A stretch of 21,679 bases of DNA from a virus (IMGVR_UViG_3300025818_000228:1-21679); one strand, 5' to 3'; numbered from the stretch's first letter, positions 7,747-16,296 are shown. The notes: a model not told the origin generated them from the sequence alone. Made by a program: numbers and translations.

Positions 7747-9279
7747 ATGGCGGTTCAAGGTATTACAATGCCAGCGCCGTATGGAGGGCTGGATCTAGTT
7801 AGCCCCATTGATCAGATGGAGCCGTTTCGGGCTTTGGAGTTAATCAATATAATTCCGGAAAGTAGCGCTCCTGTTCTTAGAAAGGGCTACCAGGAGTTTG
7901 CTGATACTCTTGAGGGTGTAACTGTTCAGACCGTTGCTACTATGCCGTTGGTCAACGGAGACTTCGAGCTAATTGTTTCGGCAGATGATAAGGTATTCAA
8001 GGTTAATTCTAGCGGTGTTCTAACCGATCTGGGAATAACTATAACTAATAGCGCTTGGCAGACTGAAGTTTATTCTAACCGACTTTATATGGCTAACGGC
8101 AGTGATACCGTTAAAGTATATAACAGTCTTACAGGCACAATAGCGGATTGTACCTACACTGGTGTAACTCTAGCTGATTTGATCAACGTAAACAGTTACA
8201 AGAATCGAATATATTTTGTCGAGAAAAACAGCGCTAATCTGTGGTATGGCAAAGTCAATACTATAGGTAGTAATAGCGTTACGCTCGAGGATTTATCTTT
8301 TGCTTTTACTAAGGGCGGATTTTTAGTATTCGGCGGAAGCTACACTAATCAAACGGCACAAACCAGCGCCGATTTGTTTTTAGCTGTGAGTAGTCAAGGC
8401 GAAGTTCTAGCATACGCAGGCGACGATCCCACAAATTGGAGTATAGTTGCTAGATACTTTATCGGTAAACCGTTAGGGTATCGAGCATTTATCAGGGTTA
8501 ATCAAGATGTTTGGATTTTGACCGAGCAAGGAATAGTGCCGGTTAGCGCTCTGTTCCAAGCCGATCCAGAGCAAGCTAATCAAACAGTAAGCCGGTTAGT
8601 TAATCCTTTAATTAGCGCTGCAGCTCAAACTCTTAGCTTTTCTCCAAGGTGGCAGGGGTCTTTCTTCCCAGCGGGGCGGAGGGTTTATGTGCAAGTTCCT
8701 TACAGCAACTCCAAAGCTTATCTACTTGTTTTTTCTCTTTCTACTGGCGCTTGGACAAAGTTTCACCAAGATGATGACGGCGATTGTTTGAGTTTATCAA
8801 TAGCTAACGGTAACCCCTATTACGGTAGTGCGAATGGCAAAGTCTTTCAGGCGGAGCATGAGTACGCCGATAATAGTCAGCCGATTAACTGGAAAATAGA
8901 GACAGCATTTAGCTTCTATGGAACAAGAGGCAACTACAAAGCTTTTAAGGATGTTAGACCGCTCCTCAAGACCATTCGAGGAACGGGTCTAAAGGTTGGG
9001 TTATCGACCGATTTCAAAAGAATTGCTCCTTATGAGACTATTACAACAAGCTCGGGAGGTACTTATACGCATTGGAGCGCTGCTGGTAGTGTAGCCGGCG
9101 ATGCAGGTTTTACACCGTGGGGTAGTAATTGGAGTAGTAGCGTCGATTATATATATGATAGATTTGCTACTAAGGGACAAGGACATTGCGCTAGTATTAC
9201 TTTAGCTGGCGAGTATAAAGATAAGCCGCTTGATCTGTTTGGCTTTGAGATTCGGTTTGACGTTGGAGGACAGATATAA
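7747..9279 (+). CDS. Tail nozzle / packaged-DNA stabilisation-like protein (P22 gp10-like)
   Basis: A 510-residue, beta-strand-rich protein. The N-terminal lead-in (PYGGLDLVSPIDQMEPFRALELINIIPE... LRKGYQEFA) is the characteristic opening of podovirus tail-tube or nozzle proteins. The following blade-like repeats (ELIVSADDKVFKVN, VYSNRLYMANGSDTVKVYN, NRIYFVEKNSANLWYG, VWILTEQGIVPVSALF) read like a beta-propeller. It is expected to cap the short tail below the adaptor and close the DNA channel. It has a good ribosome site (AAGGTGAG at about 7737-7744), and its stop overlaps the following ATG by one base. There is no membrane segment. The family call is from motif memory and gene order (adaptor, nozzle, ejection proteins); the exact homology to P22 gp10 needs profile searching. 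Confidence 0.82.
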   Translation: MAVQGITMPAPYGGLDLVSPIDQMEPFRALELINIIPESSAPVLRKGYQEFADTLEGVTVQTVATMPLVNGDFELIVSADDKVFKVNSSGVLTDLGITITNSAWQTEVYSNRLYMANGSDTVKVYNSLTGTIADCTYTGVTLADLINVNSYKNRIYFVEKNSANLWYGKVNTIGSNSVTLEDLSFAFTKGGFLVFGGSYTNQTAQTSADLFLAVSSQGEVLAYAGDDPTNWSIVARYFIGKPLGYRAFIRVNQDVWILTEQGIVPVSALFQADPEQANQTVSRLVNPLISAAAQTLSFSPRWQGSFFPAGRRVYVQVPYSNSKAYLLVFSLSTGAWTKFHQDDDGDCLSLSIANGNPYYGSANGKVFQAEHEYADNSQPINWKIETAFSFYGTRGNYKAFKDVRPLLKTIRGTGLKVGLSTDFKRIAPYETITTSSGGTYTHWSAAGSVAGDAGFTPWGSNWSSSVDYIYDRFATKGQGHCASITLAGEYKDKPLDLFGFEIRFDVGGQI

Positions 9280-10130
9280 TGCCAAAGAGAAAAGGAGCAA
9301 TGGGGCGAAGTCCTAAAAAGGCAGCTAGCCCAGAGCGGTTACAGAGAAGAATAGATTATCTCAGCAAGCGAGATCCTAATGATCCTCGTTTAGCTGATTT
9401 ACGCTCAAGATTAGAAGCGGCAGGTGGTGAAGTGGCAGAGACTCCTTTTGCCGAGATGTCACCACAACAGCAAATAGGGCAAATACAGACTGGAGCTGGT
9501 GAAAACATTCAAAACTATCTAGCTGCGCTACAACAGCAGGGAGCTTTCCAGCCAGGCGCTTATGAGGATACCTACCAGCAGGCATATCAAAACGTGATGG
9601 GTCAGTTTGAGTCGCAGACTGCTCCAGAGTTTGCTCGGCAAAACGAAGCAATAGAAGCTGCTATAGCTCAAAGAGGGCTAGATCCTACAGGCGCCCAAGC
9701 TCAAAGGTTAAGGGAGCAACTCTATCAGAATCAGAGTCAAGCTAGACAGCAGGCAATGTATCAAGCCGAGAATCTTGGGCGACAATTACAGCAGCAGCGA
9801 TTCCAGCAAGATTTAACTCAGTATCAAGTACCAACAGCGCAACTACAAGCGCTACAAGGGTACTATACTGGTCAACTTGGATCTATTGAAGCTCAAAAAC
9901 AGCGAGAGTTCGAGAAGCAACAACTAGCTAAGCAGTTAGCGGCAAGGGGAGGAAGTCCAGATCCGTTTGCTTTGATGGCTGCAGAGTATGGCTACAAGAG
10001 AGATCTAATTTACGATGCGGCTGCAGCTCAGGGCGAGAATCAGCAAAAAGGCCCTAGCGCTGGAGGAGCGTTTTTAACTGGCATTGGTCAGGGCATCGGT
10101 GTAGGTGTAACTAGTAGTTTAATGAGTTAA
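9279..10130 (+). CDS. Gln-rich coiled-coil internal virion protein
   Basis: A 283-residue protein with a basic start (MPKRKGAMGRSPKKAA), then a short Arg/Asp-rich helical motif and a long Gln/Ala-rich helical region (about 65-225) with coiled-coil periodicity. The C-terminus is a hydrophobic Gly-rich stretch (GGAFLTGIGQGIGVGVTSSL), which could insert in a membrane. Many podoviruses carry such a Gln-rich protein among their ejection proteins. The start codon overlaps the nozzle stop (TAATG), so production is coupled. It is probably an internal head protein injected with the DNA. The assignment is by composition and neighbours; no catalytic motif is visible. Confidence 0.73.
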   Translation: MPKRKGAMGRSPKKAASPERLQRRIDYLSKRDPNDPRLADLRSRLEAAGGEVAETPFAEMSPQQQIGQIQTGAGENIQNYLAALQQQGAFQPGAYEDTYQQAYQNVMGQFESQTAPEFARQNEAIEAAIAQRGLDPTGAQAQRLREQLYQNQSQARQQAMYQAENLGRQLQQQRFQQDLTQYQVPTAQLQALQGYYTGQLGSIEAQKQREFEKQQLAKQLAARGGSPDPFALMAAEYGYKRDLIYDAAAAQGENQQKGPSAGGAFLTGIGQGIGVGVTSSLMS

Positions 10131-10134
10131 GAAG

Positions 10135-11580
10135 ATGGCAGAAGGTGTAGATTTACTAGCAGCATTATTTGGCTCTCAGTATAAGCCAATAGAAACACCA
10201 TATGGCATAGCAGCCAGTGGAATAGCTAGCGCTTTACCGGCTGCAGTAGATCCCTACGGTAACAACTGGGAAAACTTCGGAACGGTGCTAGGAGGAGCGC
10301 TTCTCTCGGGGCTTCTCGGCTATCAAGCAAGAAAGCAAGCTGATGAGAGAAATATAGCTCAGAGCCGAGCGATAACGGAAATGCTTGCTGGGGGCATGAC
10401 CTCCGAGCGCAGAGCGCAGCTCCTCGAGGAGCAGCCAAGATTAGCAAAAGTATTTGGCCAACTAGACCTGCAAAACTATCTCTCACAAATGGAGGCAAAG
10501 AGAACGGCAAGAGCTGCAGATGTAGAAGCTCAGAGACAGTCTCAGTTAGAAAAAGCAAAAGACCTTGGCTTAACATATGAAGATGTAAAAGCAGGTAAGA
10601 TTCCTACAGGGGTGGCAGGGTATGGTACAAAAGCTGAAAACATATTAGACGGCAAAAGAAAAAGCTTCCAAGGTAAGAGCATATTTAATGCGGTACAAAA
10701 CTCAGAAGAGATCATAAAACGAATAGCTCCAGCGGTCTTTAATCAGCAAGCTATGAGTAGTAGAGATTTTGTCGTGGCAGCGGTACAGATTTTGGAGCCA
10801 GGGCTGGCGGTTCGTGAGGGCGATGAGGTTGCGGTTAAGTCGGCGGCTGGTAAGTTAAATCTTGAGTACAACAAATTAAAAAACATAATGACCGGCGAGG
10901 GAGAGCTTAGCTTACAGAATCGAACGCAGATTATGGATCTAGTGGAAAGAGCATACAACGGACGGCAAGAGACTTTTAATAATATGCTAGAGTCGGCTGC
11001 GAAGGATGCTGCTAAGTCAATTAACCGAGATTCGGAAGATGTACTAGCGGATATTAAGTCACGTTTTGCCGGTGGTCTTGGCCGTGAGAGTTATGATCAA
11101 ATGGTTAATGAAAGAGGGGTCATTCCTGGAGCGGAGCTTCCAAGCGGCTTTGATTTTGCAGGCGCTATTCGGGGCATTGCGAGGAGAGAGATACCTGCTG
11201 ATACGTTTTTTGATAGGATTAGAAGTCAATTCGGACAGCAAGAGCAAAGAGTAGCAGAAGCAGTAGCCACAACTCCAGAGGCGGTAGCTCCCGAGCGTGG
11301 TAGTGCTTTGGCAAGTGCTCTAGCTCCTACTCCTGAAGCTGCAGCGATAAGCAAGAGGGCTATTCCTACTGCTACGCCAGCTATAGCGGGTATGCAAGAA
11401 GAGCAAGTAGTTAGCGATACGGAACAAAGAAAAGCTCCTCAAATGGTAGCGCCAACAGCCGGCGGTAGCATGGATGCAGTAAAAGCTAGAATTGCAGAGT
11501 TAGTAGCAAAAGGTATTGCTAATTTGACTCAAGAGGAGCTGATAGAAATTAGAGAATACCGAAGGATGGCGGGGTTATAG
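10135..11580 (+). CDS. Internal virion / ejection protein
   Basis: A 481-residue protein with a short hydrophobic Gly/Leu segment near residues 45-65 (FGTVLGGALLSGLLGYQARKQ), followed by long charged helices (about 75-145 and 180-340). The C-terminal third is Ala/Pro/Glu-rich and looks like a flexible linker before a final helical segment (AELVAKGIANLTQEELIEIREYRRMAGL). The arrangement of one hydrophobic anchor plus long helices resembles ejection proteins of P22- and T7-type phages. It is separated from neighbours by 4 bases upstream and none downstream. No enzyme signature was found. Confidence is good that it is a virion gene, moderate that it is ejected into the host. Confidence 0.74.
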   Translation: MAEGVDLLAALFGSQYKPIETPYGIAASGIASALPAAVDPYGNNWENFGTVLGGALLSGLLGYQARKQADERNIAQSRAITEMLAGGMTSERRAQLLEEQPRLAKVFGQLDLQNYLSQMEAKRTARAADVEAQRQSQLEKAKDLGLTYEDVKAGKIPTGVAGYGTKAENILDGKRKSFQGKSIFNAVQNSEEIIKRIAPAVFNQQAMSSRDFVVAAVQILEPGLAVREGDEVAVKSAAGKLNLEYNKLKNIMTGEGELSLQNRTQIMDLVERAYNGRQETFNNMLESAAKDAAKSINRDSEDVLADIKSRFAGGLGRESYDQMVNERGVIPGAELPSGFDFAGAIRGIARREIPADTFFDRIRSQFGQQEQRVAEAVATTPEAVAPERGSALASALAPTPEAAAISKRAIPTATPAIAGMQEEQVVSDTEQRKAPQMVAPTAGGSMDAVKARIAELVAKGIANLTQEELIEIREYRRMAGL

Positions 11581-13764
11581 ATGGCTTTTGATGAAGATAC
11601 CTTAGCGATGTTAGAAAGCTTTGGGGATGTATCTAAGTACATTCAGCCGGAGGGTTTATCAGCGGGCGAGGTCGGAACAGGTTTGGCTCGATCCGTTGCT
11701 GCTGGCCCTACCTTTGGTTTATCGCAACAACTAGAAGCAGGTATTAGAGCGCCGTTTACAGAAAAAAGCTATGCCGAGGAATTAGCTGGCATAAGACAAT
11801 CTCAGCGAGCTTTTGAGGAAGAGTACCCTGTAGCGGCGCTGGGTACAGAATTAGCTTCTGGTTTGCTCTTAAATCCTTTAGGAGCTCTAGGAGCCGTTGG
11901 TAAGGGTGGTGTAGCGGTACGAAAAGCAACTTCGGCGGCTCCACAAATACAAAAGCTTTTGGCAGCCGAAAGGATAGCTAAGCCAGCGGCGGCCGTTGGC
12001 AGGTTTATAGAGTCAAAGCCATTTGCAGCAGGTGCTACTAAGTTACTAGCTAGACCGTCGGTACAAACAGCGCTAGAGAGTTATATCCGAACGGAAGGAA
12101 CAGGGAGCGACAAGCTTAAAGCAGCAGTTATAGGTGGTGCAACTGGCGGCATAGCGTCGTATGGAGGTACACAGCTAGGCAGAGCGCTTTCAGCGGCCGG
12201 AAGGCAGTCGGATAGGTTACTTCTCTCTAGCTTTGACGTAACAGGAGCAGATGTTAAGCGACTCTTAAAAAAACAAGAATCGGTAGGTTTTGTTCCCGCA
12301 AGTATAGACGAGATGGGCTTGCCGAAAACTATTCGAGAGTTTGAAAACCTCGGTAAGATAAAGCAAAAGGCAGATAAGTTAGAGAATGTTACTAGCTTAA
12401 ATGATTACGCTAAAGAGCTTGGCGGTGAAATTCAAGGAGTTCTTGAGGAGTTCAATCCTAAGCTAAAACCATTCCCTGATTTTACTGATGAGCATGCTAA
12501 GCGCTATATAAACTCCATAAGCGGTAAGGGAAGAGAGAAAGCCATAGAAATGATTTACGCCGAGCGGGACGCTATCATAAGCCAGATGAGAAGAGGCGGC
12601 GATCTTCTTGATCTGCAAGAGGCAAAGATAGGGCTTAACTATACCTTTGACAATTCACCACTAAGACCAACGGTACAGAAGGTAGTACGACAAGATCTAA
12701 GACAAGAGATAGAAGACCGTTTAGCGAAAGGGGCGGAGCTTGGCAAGCTACCTGAAACAGCGCCAGAGATAGTCAAAGGGCTAAATACTCAGTTTGGAAA
12801 AGCAGCGGAGCTTAGAGATATATTTAGGACTAGGATGGGTTCCGAGCTAGGCGGCGATATTATAGAAGACGGTTTCTTGAGCATGAGAACAACAGGAGGG
12901 GCTGGTACTGCTATCCAAGCTTCAACTCAGAGCGGTAATCCTATACCCGCTTTAATCGGCGGAGCTATGACCTTAGCAAGAATACCTGAAGCCAAAAGAG
13001 AGCTAGCTGATGTATTTGCAGATCCGGCGCTTAAAAAGTATGCGCCGGCGATTGGTCAGATCCTAGAAGCTGCTCCTCAGACGCTAGGCAGAGCTGGCGA
13101 GAGATTCTATCAGCAAACATTTGAGGAAGTACCGCAAGCTAAGAAAGAACGAGAGGAGCGAGGGCGTATGATTAGCGACGCTTTAGCAGTAGCAGCAGGG
13201 CAAGAGGTTAAGAAAGATGCGCTCCAAGAGCTGCTCGATGCGGTTAAAAAGCGCCAACCAACAGAAACAAAAGAGACACCGGCTAGCTATAAGCCATTGA
13301 CTGCAGGCGCTACAAAACAGCAAAAGATAGAGCGCTTTACTCAAGAAGATCCAATCATTCAAAGCATGATCTATCAGGAAAGTAAGGGGAAAATAAAAGC
13401 TAAAAGCGCTAAAGGAGCTGGCGGTTTAATGCAGTTAATGGCTGCTACAGCAAAGGAATTAGGGATCAAAGATAGGTTTGATCCAGAACAAAGCATCGAC
13501 GGCGGCACCAGATATTATAAGCAAATGAAAGACAAGTTTGATGATGAGGAGTTAGCTTTAGCTGCTTATAACTGGGGGCCAGGTAGTGTACAAAAAGCGC
13601 TCAACAAGCTTAAAAAACAAGGTAGAGATCAGACTTGGGCAAATATCGTCAGATATACAGGCGCTCCAGATGAGACTTTACGGTATGTTAGAGAAGTTAT
13701 AGCGAGAAGGGATAAGATAGCTGCTAATGCTGCAAGCTGGTGGGATAAGAATCTAAGAGGGTAA
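11581..13764 (+). CDS. Large internal virion protein with C-terminal lytic transglycosylase domain
   Basis: A 727-residue protein, the largest in the window. It starts directly after the previous stop. The N-terminal 250 residues contain hydrophobic Gly/Ala/Leu stretches (for example around 98-110 and 180-200), followed by a long helical middle. Residues of about 590-720 form an SLT-type (family 1) lytic transglycosylase domain: QESKG with catalytic Glu near 600, GAGGLMQLM near 616, and AAYNWGPG at 661-668. The enzyme cleaves peptidoglycan between MurNAc and GlcNAc to let DNA cross the cell wall during entry, as in T7 gp16-type internal proteins, although here the domain is at the C-terminus. 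It is the last of the ejection gene series, just before the tail fibre. Confidence 0.88.
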   Translation: MAFDEDTLAMLESFGDVSKYIQPEGLSAGEVGTGLARSVAAGPTFGLSQQLEAGIRAPFTEKSYAEELAGIRQSQRAFEEEYPVAALGTELASGLLLNPLGALGAVGKGGVAVRKATSAAPQIQKLLAAERIAKPAAAVGRFIESKPFAAGATKLLARPSVQTALESYIRTEGTGSDKLKAAVIGGATGGIASYGGTQLGRALSAAGRQSDRLLLSSFDVTGADVKRLLKKQESVGFVPASIDEMGLPKTIREFENLGKIKQKADKLENVTSLNDYAKELGGEIQGVLEEFNPKLKPFPDFTDEHAKRYINSISGKGREKAIEMIYAERDAIISQMRRGGDLLDLQEAKIGLNYTFDNSPLRPTVQKVVRQDLRQEIEDRLAKGAELGKLPETAPEIVKGLNTQFGKAAELRDIFRTRMGSELGGDIIEDGFLSMRTTGGAGTAIQASTQSGNPIPALIGGAMTLARIPEAKRELADVFADPALKKYAPAIGQILEAAPQTLGRAGERFYQQTFEEVPQAKKEREERGRMISDALAVAAGQEVKKDALQELLDAVKKRQPTETKETPASYKPLTAGATKQQKIERFTQEDPIIQSMIYQESKGKIKAKSAKGAGGLMQLMAATAKELGIKDRFDPEQSIDGGTRYYKQMKDKFDDEELALAAYNWGPGSVQKALNKLKKQGRDQTWANIVRYTGAPDETLRYVREVIARRDKIAANAASWWDKNLRG

Positions 13765-13767
13765 GAT

Positions 13768-14703
13768 ATGGTTTGGAGCGGTGGAACATTTACAAGAATA
13801 GACGGTACAACTGGCTTTCAAGATGATGAGGCGGCCGGAACAGGTATAGAGAGTGGTATTATGGATACTGCTTTTAATGACCTTGCTACAGCGGGAATCA
13901 ACGAGACGATAAACAAAGGTGGGCAAAACTCTCCGACTGCAAATCTTCCGATGGGCGGCTTTAAGCATACAGGTGTAGCTAATGCGACGGCTAGCGATCA
14001 ATATATTTCATATGGTCAACTGCTAGATGTTTCAAAAGCCGTAACCTCAACCGGAACAGAGCCAGCTTATGAGGTTACTCTTACACCAACTCCAAGTGCA
14101 TATTTTACTGGCATGACTTTCGATTTTTTATGCCATGCGTTGATGAGCGCAGATAGCGGTGGTACATTAAACGTGAATAGTTTGGGTGCAAAAGATATTT
14201 ATATTGAGTTTAGTTCAAGTGGTGGTACAACACGACGAAGGCCAGCAAAAGGCGAGTTATGTTCGGGACAAGCATATCGAGTTACTTACAACGGCACCGA
14301 GTTTATTTTGCATAACCCTACCTTTTCCTCGACGCAGATAGATTTTACTCCAACCTGGGGCTCCGCATCGGGAACAATTTCGCTAATAACAAATACTGAT
14401 ACCAACTATCGTTATTTGTCCGCCTCGACAATTAAGTTTACTAGTTATTGCACGTTAAGTTTAGCAGGCGCAGCGTCGCAATATATTGCGATACAGCTCC
14501 CTTTTACGGCCGATAACGGAGAGGATCAAACTATTTGTCCAGCAATGTTGAGAAATATTGGCGGATCGAGCTTAGTCGGCATGATTGGAATATTTGGAAA
14601 CGGAGGTACTGAGTTACGAATATTTAACACCGATTACAGTTTGATACCGATTGATACTAATTTTTTCGCAAATATAGATGTAATTTATAATATTGAGAGT
14701 TAG
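13768..14703 (+). CDS. Tail fibre / receptor-binding protein
   Basis: A 311-residue protein with GAGGG as ribosome site. The N-terminal 90 residues carry the motif NLPMGGFKHTGVANATASDQYISYGQL, widely seen at the start of collar or tail-attachment domains of phage fibres. The remaining part is beta-rich with Gly, Ser and Thr (SGGTLNVNSLGAKDIY, RPAKGELCSGQAYRVTYNGTEF are typical of fibre shaft modules). The C-terminal third (about 190-311) is more AT-rich at DNA level and lacks recognisable repeats; it may be the variable receptor-binding head. It lies between the ejection genes and the lysis cassette, a usual location. No chaperone domain or depolymerase motif was seen. Confidence 0.82.
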   Translation: MVWSGGTFTRIDGTTGFQDDEAAGTGIESGIMDTAFNDLATAGINETINKGGQNSPTANLPMGGFKHTGVANATASDQYISYGQLLDVSKAVTSTGTEPAYEVTLTPTPSAYFTGMTFDFLCHALMSADSGGTLNVNSLGAKDIYIEFSSSGGTTRRRPAKGELCSGQAYRVTYNGTEFILHNPTFSSTQIDFTPTWGSASGTISLITNTDTNYRYLSASTIKFTSYCTLSLAGAASQYIAIQLPFTADNGEDQTICPAMLRNIGGSSLVGMIGIFGNGGTELRIFNTDYSLIPIDTNFFANIDVIYNIES

Positions 14704-14704
14704 C

Positions 14705-15109
14705 GTGAAGCCGTTAATCTTACAGCGGTGTTTGCAATATCCTACCAGTACTTTTGGCATACTTGTGGTTAATGACGAGCCAAAGTTTGTTACGATAGAA
14801 AAACCGTGGCTAAATAACGAGCGTAACATTAGCTGTATTCCGATCGGGCGTTATGTTGTAAGACCGCACGACTCTCCTACTTTTGGCAAAACTCTTTTAG
14901 TCGAAGGAGTAAAAGATAGAGACCATATTTTAATCCATGCCGGCAATACCTCAGCAGATACTAAGGGCTGCATCCTTATTGGTACGGAGTTCGGTGGCTT
15001 AAATGGTATGCGAGCGATACTAAAGAGTAGAGTAGCGCTTAGAAAGCTTCTTAGTATAATTGAGGAGCCAACAGAGTTTATAGTGCGAGTGGGCTTTACT
15101 TATGGCTGA
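14705..15109 (+). CDS. DUF5675-family protein (possible cell-wall enzyme)
   Basis: A 134-residue protein from GTG 14705, one base after the fibre stop, with GAGAG at 14696-14700 as ribosome site. An upstream in-frame TTG at 14693 lies inside the fibre gene and is less likely. Conserved features of DUF5675 are visible: TFG (16-18), E32-K-P-W35, paired Asn (37-38), SCIPIGRY (43-50), and ILIHAGN (75-81) followed by DTKGCI (85-90). The H78 and C89 spacing recalls the His and Cys of L,D-transpeptidase-like YkuD sites, so a murein-modifying role is possible but unproven. There is no signal peptide. The gene opens the putative lysis cassette, where no classical endolysin was found, so it may supply or assist that function. 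Confidence 0.8.
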   Translation: MKPLILQRCLQYPTSTFGILVVNDEPKFVTIEKPWLNNERNISCIPIGRYVVRPHDSPTFGKTLLVEGVKDRDHILIHAGNTSADTKGCILIGTEFGGLNGMRAILKSRVALRKLLSIIEEPTEFIVRVGFTYG

Positions 15110-15335
15110 TATAGATAAGTTTCAGTATTGGTTTGATATTGTGGTAAAGGGCGCTATAGGCGGTCTTATTGCTTTAATGGGCTGGGATTATCGCGGTGTT
15201 AAGTCTCATTTAGAAGACCTCCAGCAAGCCAGGTATCACGTTCAAAGCGACGTTTCTGTAGTACAAACGGAGCTAAGGTACATTAAACAACAAGTAGATA
15301 AGATTGATTCTAAGATAGATAAACTAGTTAAGTGA
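15102..15335 (+). CDS. Small membrane protein with C-terminal coiled coil (lysis-associated)
   Basis: A 77-residue protein with one likely membrane segment (about 11-29, FDIVVKGAIGGLIALMGWDY) followed by a helical coiled coil (about 33-76) with heptad-like spacing of Val, Leu and Ile (VQTELRYIKQQVDKIDSKIDKLV). The layout resembles XhlA-like or holin-accessory proteins, except that the membrane segment is N-terminal. It overlaps the previous gene by 8 bases and the next by 4 (GTGA). The position between the DUF5675 protein and a secreted protein in a cassette ending in a holin-like gene supports a role in lysis timing or envelope disruption. An alternative is an inner-membrane spanin-like component. 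Confidence 0.72.
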   Translation: MADIDKFQYWFDIVVKGAIGGLIALMGWDYRGVKSHLEDLQQARYHVQSDVSVVQTELRYIKQQVDKIDSKIDKLVK

Positions 15336-16153
15336 GATGGTTTTTTTTACTACTACTGCTCCCCAGGTTAGCCGACGCCGATGCGGGGTTGTCATATCTT
15401 GGGTTGTGCTCACCGGAGTGGAATTGCAAGGCAACGATTAAAAGCTTTGATAGTGTAGATACCATTTACACTGGCTGGCTTGAGAATACGTTTGCAAAAG
15501 GTTGTAGGTGCGGTGAGAGGTTATTGAGACAAGAAAAGCCGGTAGTGCTTAGAGTACATTTAACCAACTCTCCTTGCCTCAGGAACGGAAGATGCGGTAG
15601 TTATGAGGTGTTCGCTGGTGAGACTGTAAAGACAGCCAGCAGAAAGATTGTTAAAAGAAATAGGCGATTACTAACTAAGTATAGAAGGGTAGTAAAGCGC
15701 TTTAAGAGGAGGTTAGACAATGCCACAGCGCCGGTATCTTGCTACGTTAGTCCGTGTTTGGAATGTGATTTGTCAGGAGCCGCTCGGCGCTTGTTGCATA
15801 ATTATACAGCTCGGTTACTTCCTAATTGTGCTTTGGTTGATAGCGTTTATCGTCGGCGGTGTCTAAAGAATACAATCTGCGAGAAACACGGTTCTACTCC
15901 TAGTTTTAAGGATGATAACTGCATAGCAGACCTAGACGGAGAAGACGGTAGAGTAACTAACCTAGCGGTTTTTAAGGATTATACTAAGCAATGCTTATTT
16001 AGGCATTACTGGGAGCCGATGTATAACTGTATCAGAAGGGGTTATTTTGTAGACCCAAGGAAAAGAGACTGTAAGTATAGTAGCAGGGAGATTATTAAGA
16101 AAGGAGGAGTGTTATGTCACTTATCATTCAATCAATCGTGCGACACGTTATAA
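15332..16153 (+). CDS. Secreted cysteine-rich protein, unknown function
   Basis: A 273-residue protein starting with GTG 15332, overlapping the preceding stop by 4 bases. A signal peptide is clear: MRW, then FFLLLLLP, then an Ala-Asp-Ala cleavage region near residue 16-18. The mature part has 18 Cys (for example 26, 32, 58, 60, 82, 88, 137, 142, 145, 166, 177, 183, 197, 221, 233 and 247), suggesting a disulfide-rich periplasmic protein. Conspicuous motifs are HLTNSPCLRNGRCG (76-89), CYVSPCLE (137-144), CEKHG (183-187), DLDGEDG (200-206) and WEPMYNC (227-233). The spaced strand-like motifs with E144, E184 and E228 could suit a TIM-barrel glycoside hydrolase, but that is speculation. A run of eight T at 15341-15348 encodes the signal core and is a possible slippage site. 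Confidence 0.75.
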   Translation: MRWFFLLLLLPRLADADAGLSYLGLCSPEWNCKATIKSFDSVDTIYTGWLENTFAKGCRCGERLLRQEKPVVLRVHLTNSPCLRNGRCGSYEVFAGETVKTASRKIVKRNRRLLTKYRRVVKRFKRRLDNATAPVSCYVSPCLECDLSGAARRLLHNYTARLLPNCALVDSVYRRRCLKNTICEKHGSTPSFKDDNCIADLDGEDGRVTNLAVFKDYTKQCLFRHYWEPMYNCIRRGYFVDPRKRDCKYSSREIIKKGGVLCHLSFNQSCDTL

Positions 16154-16296
16154 CGCTAGCAGCCGGAGCTTTACTTTCAATCGGAGTAACGCAACAGCAG
16201 ACTGATGATCTAGCAAAGACTGTAACGCCGATAGCGGAAGCTGCAGTGCTTTATGGCATTGCTCAAGTTTGGTCGATTAAAGAAAAGAAGCGCTAG
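16114..16296 (+). CDS. Holin-like small membrane protein
   Basis: A 60-residue protein with two hydrophobic segments (about 9-25, VRHVITLAAGALLSIGV, and about 40-53, AAVLYGIAQVWSI), separated by a short polar loop with Gln and Asp, and a basic tail (KEKKR). This is the plan of small two-segment phage holins. It has an excellent ribosome site (AGGAGGAG 16102-16109). It overlaps the end of the secreted-protein gene by 40 bases in another frame. It is the last rightward gene of the late block, and its stop overlaps the stop of the convergent gene on the other strand (both use the CTAG at 16293-16296). Predicted to permeabilise the inner membrane at the end of infection. Confidence 0.8.
   Translation: MSLIIQSIVRHVITLAAGALLSIGVTQQQTDDLAKTVTPIAEAAVLYGIAQVWSIKEKKR

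Noticed and set aside
10226-10576. 116-aa minus-strand frame
   Set aside because: Lies wholly inside the ejection gene on the opposite strand with a Leu/Ser-rich shadow composition.
13753-14001. 82-aa minus-strand frame at the fibre start
   Set aside because: Antisense of the conserved fibre N-terminus, no ribosome site.
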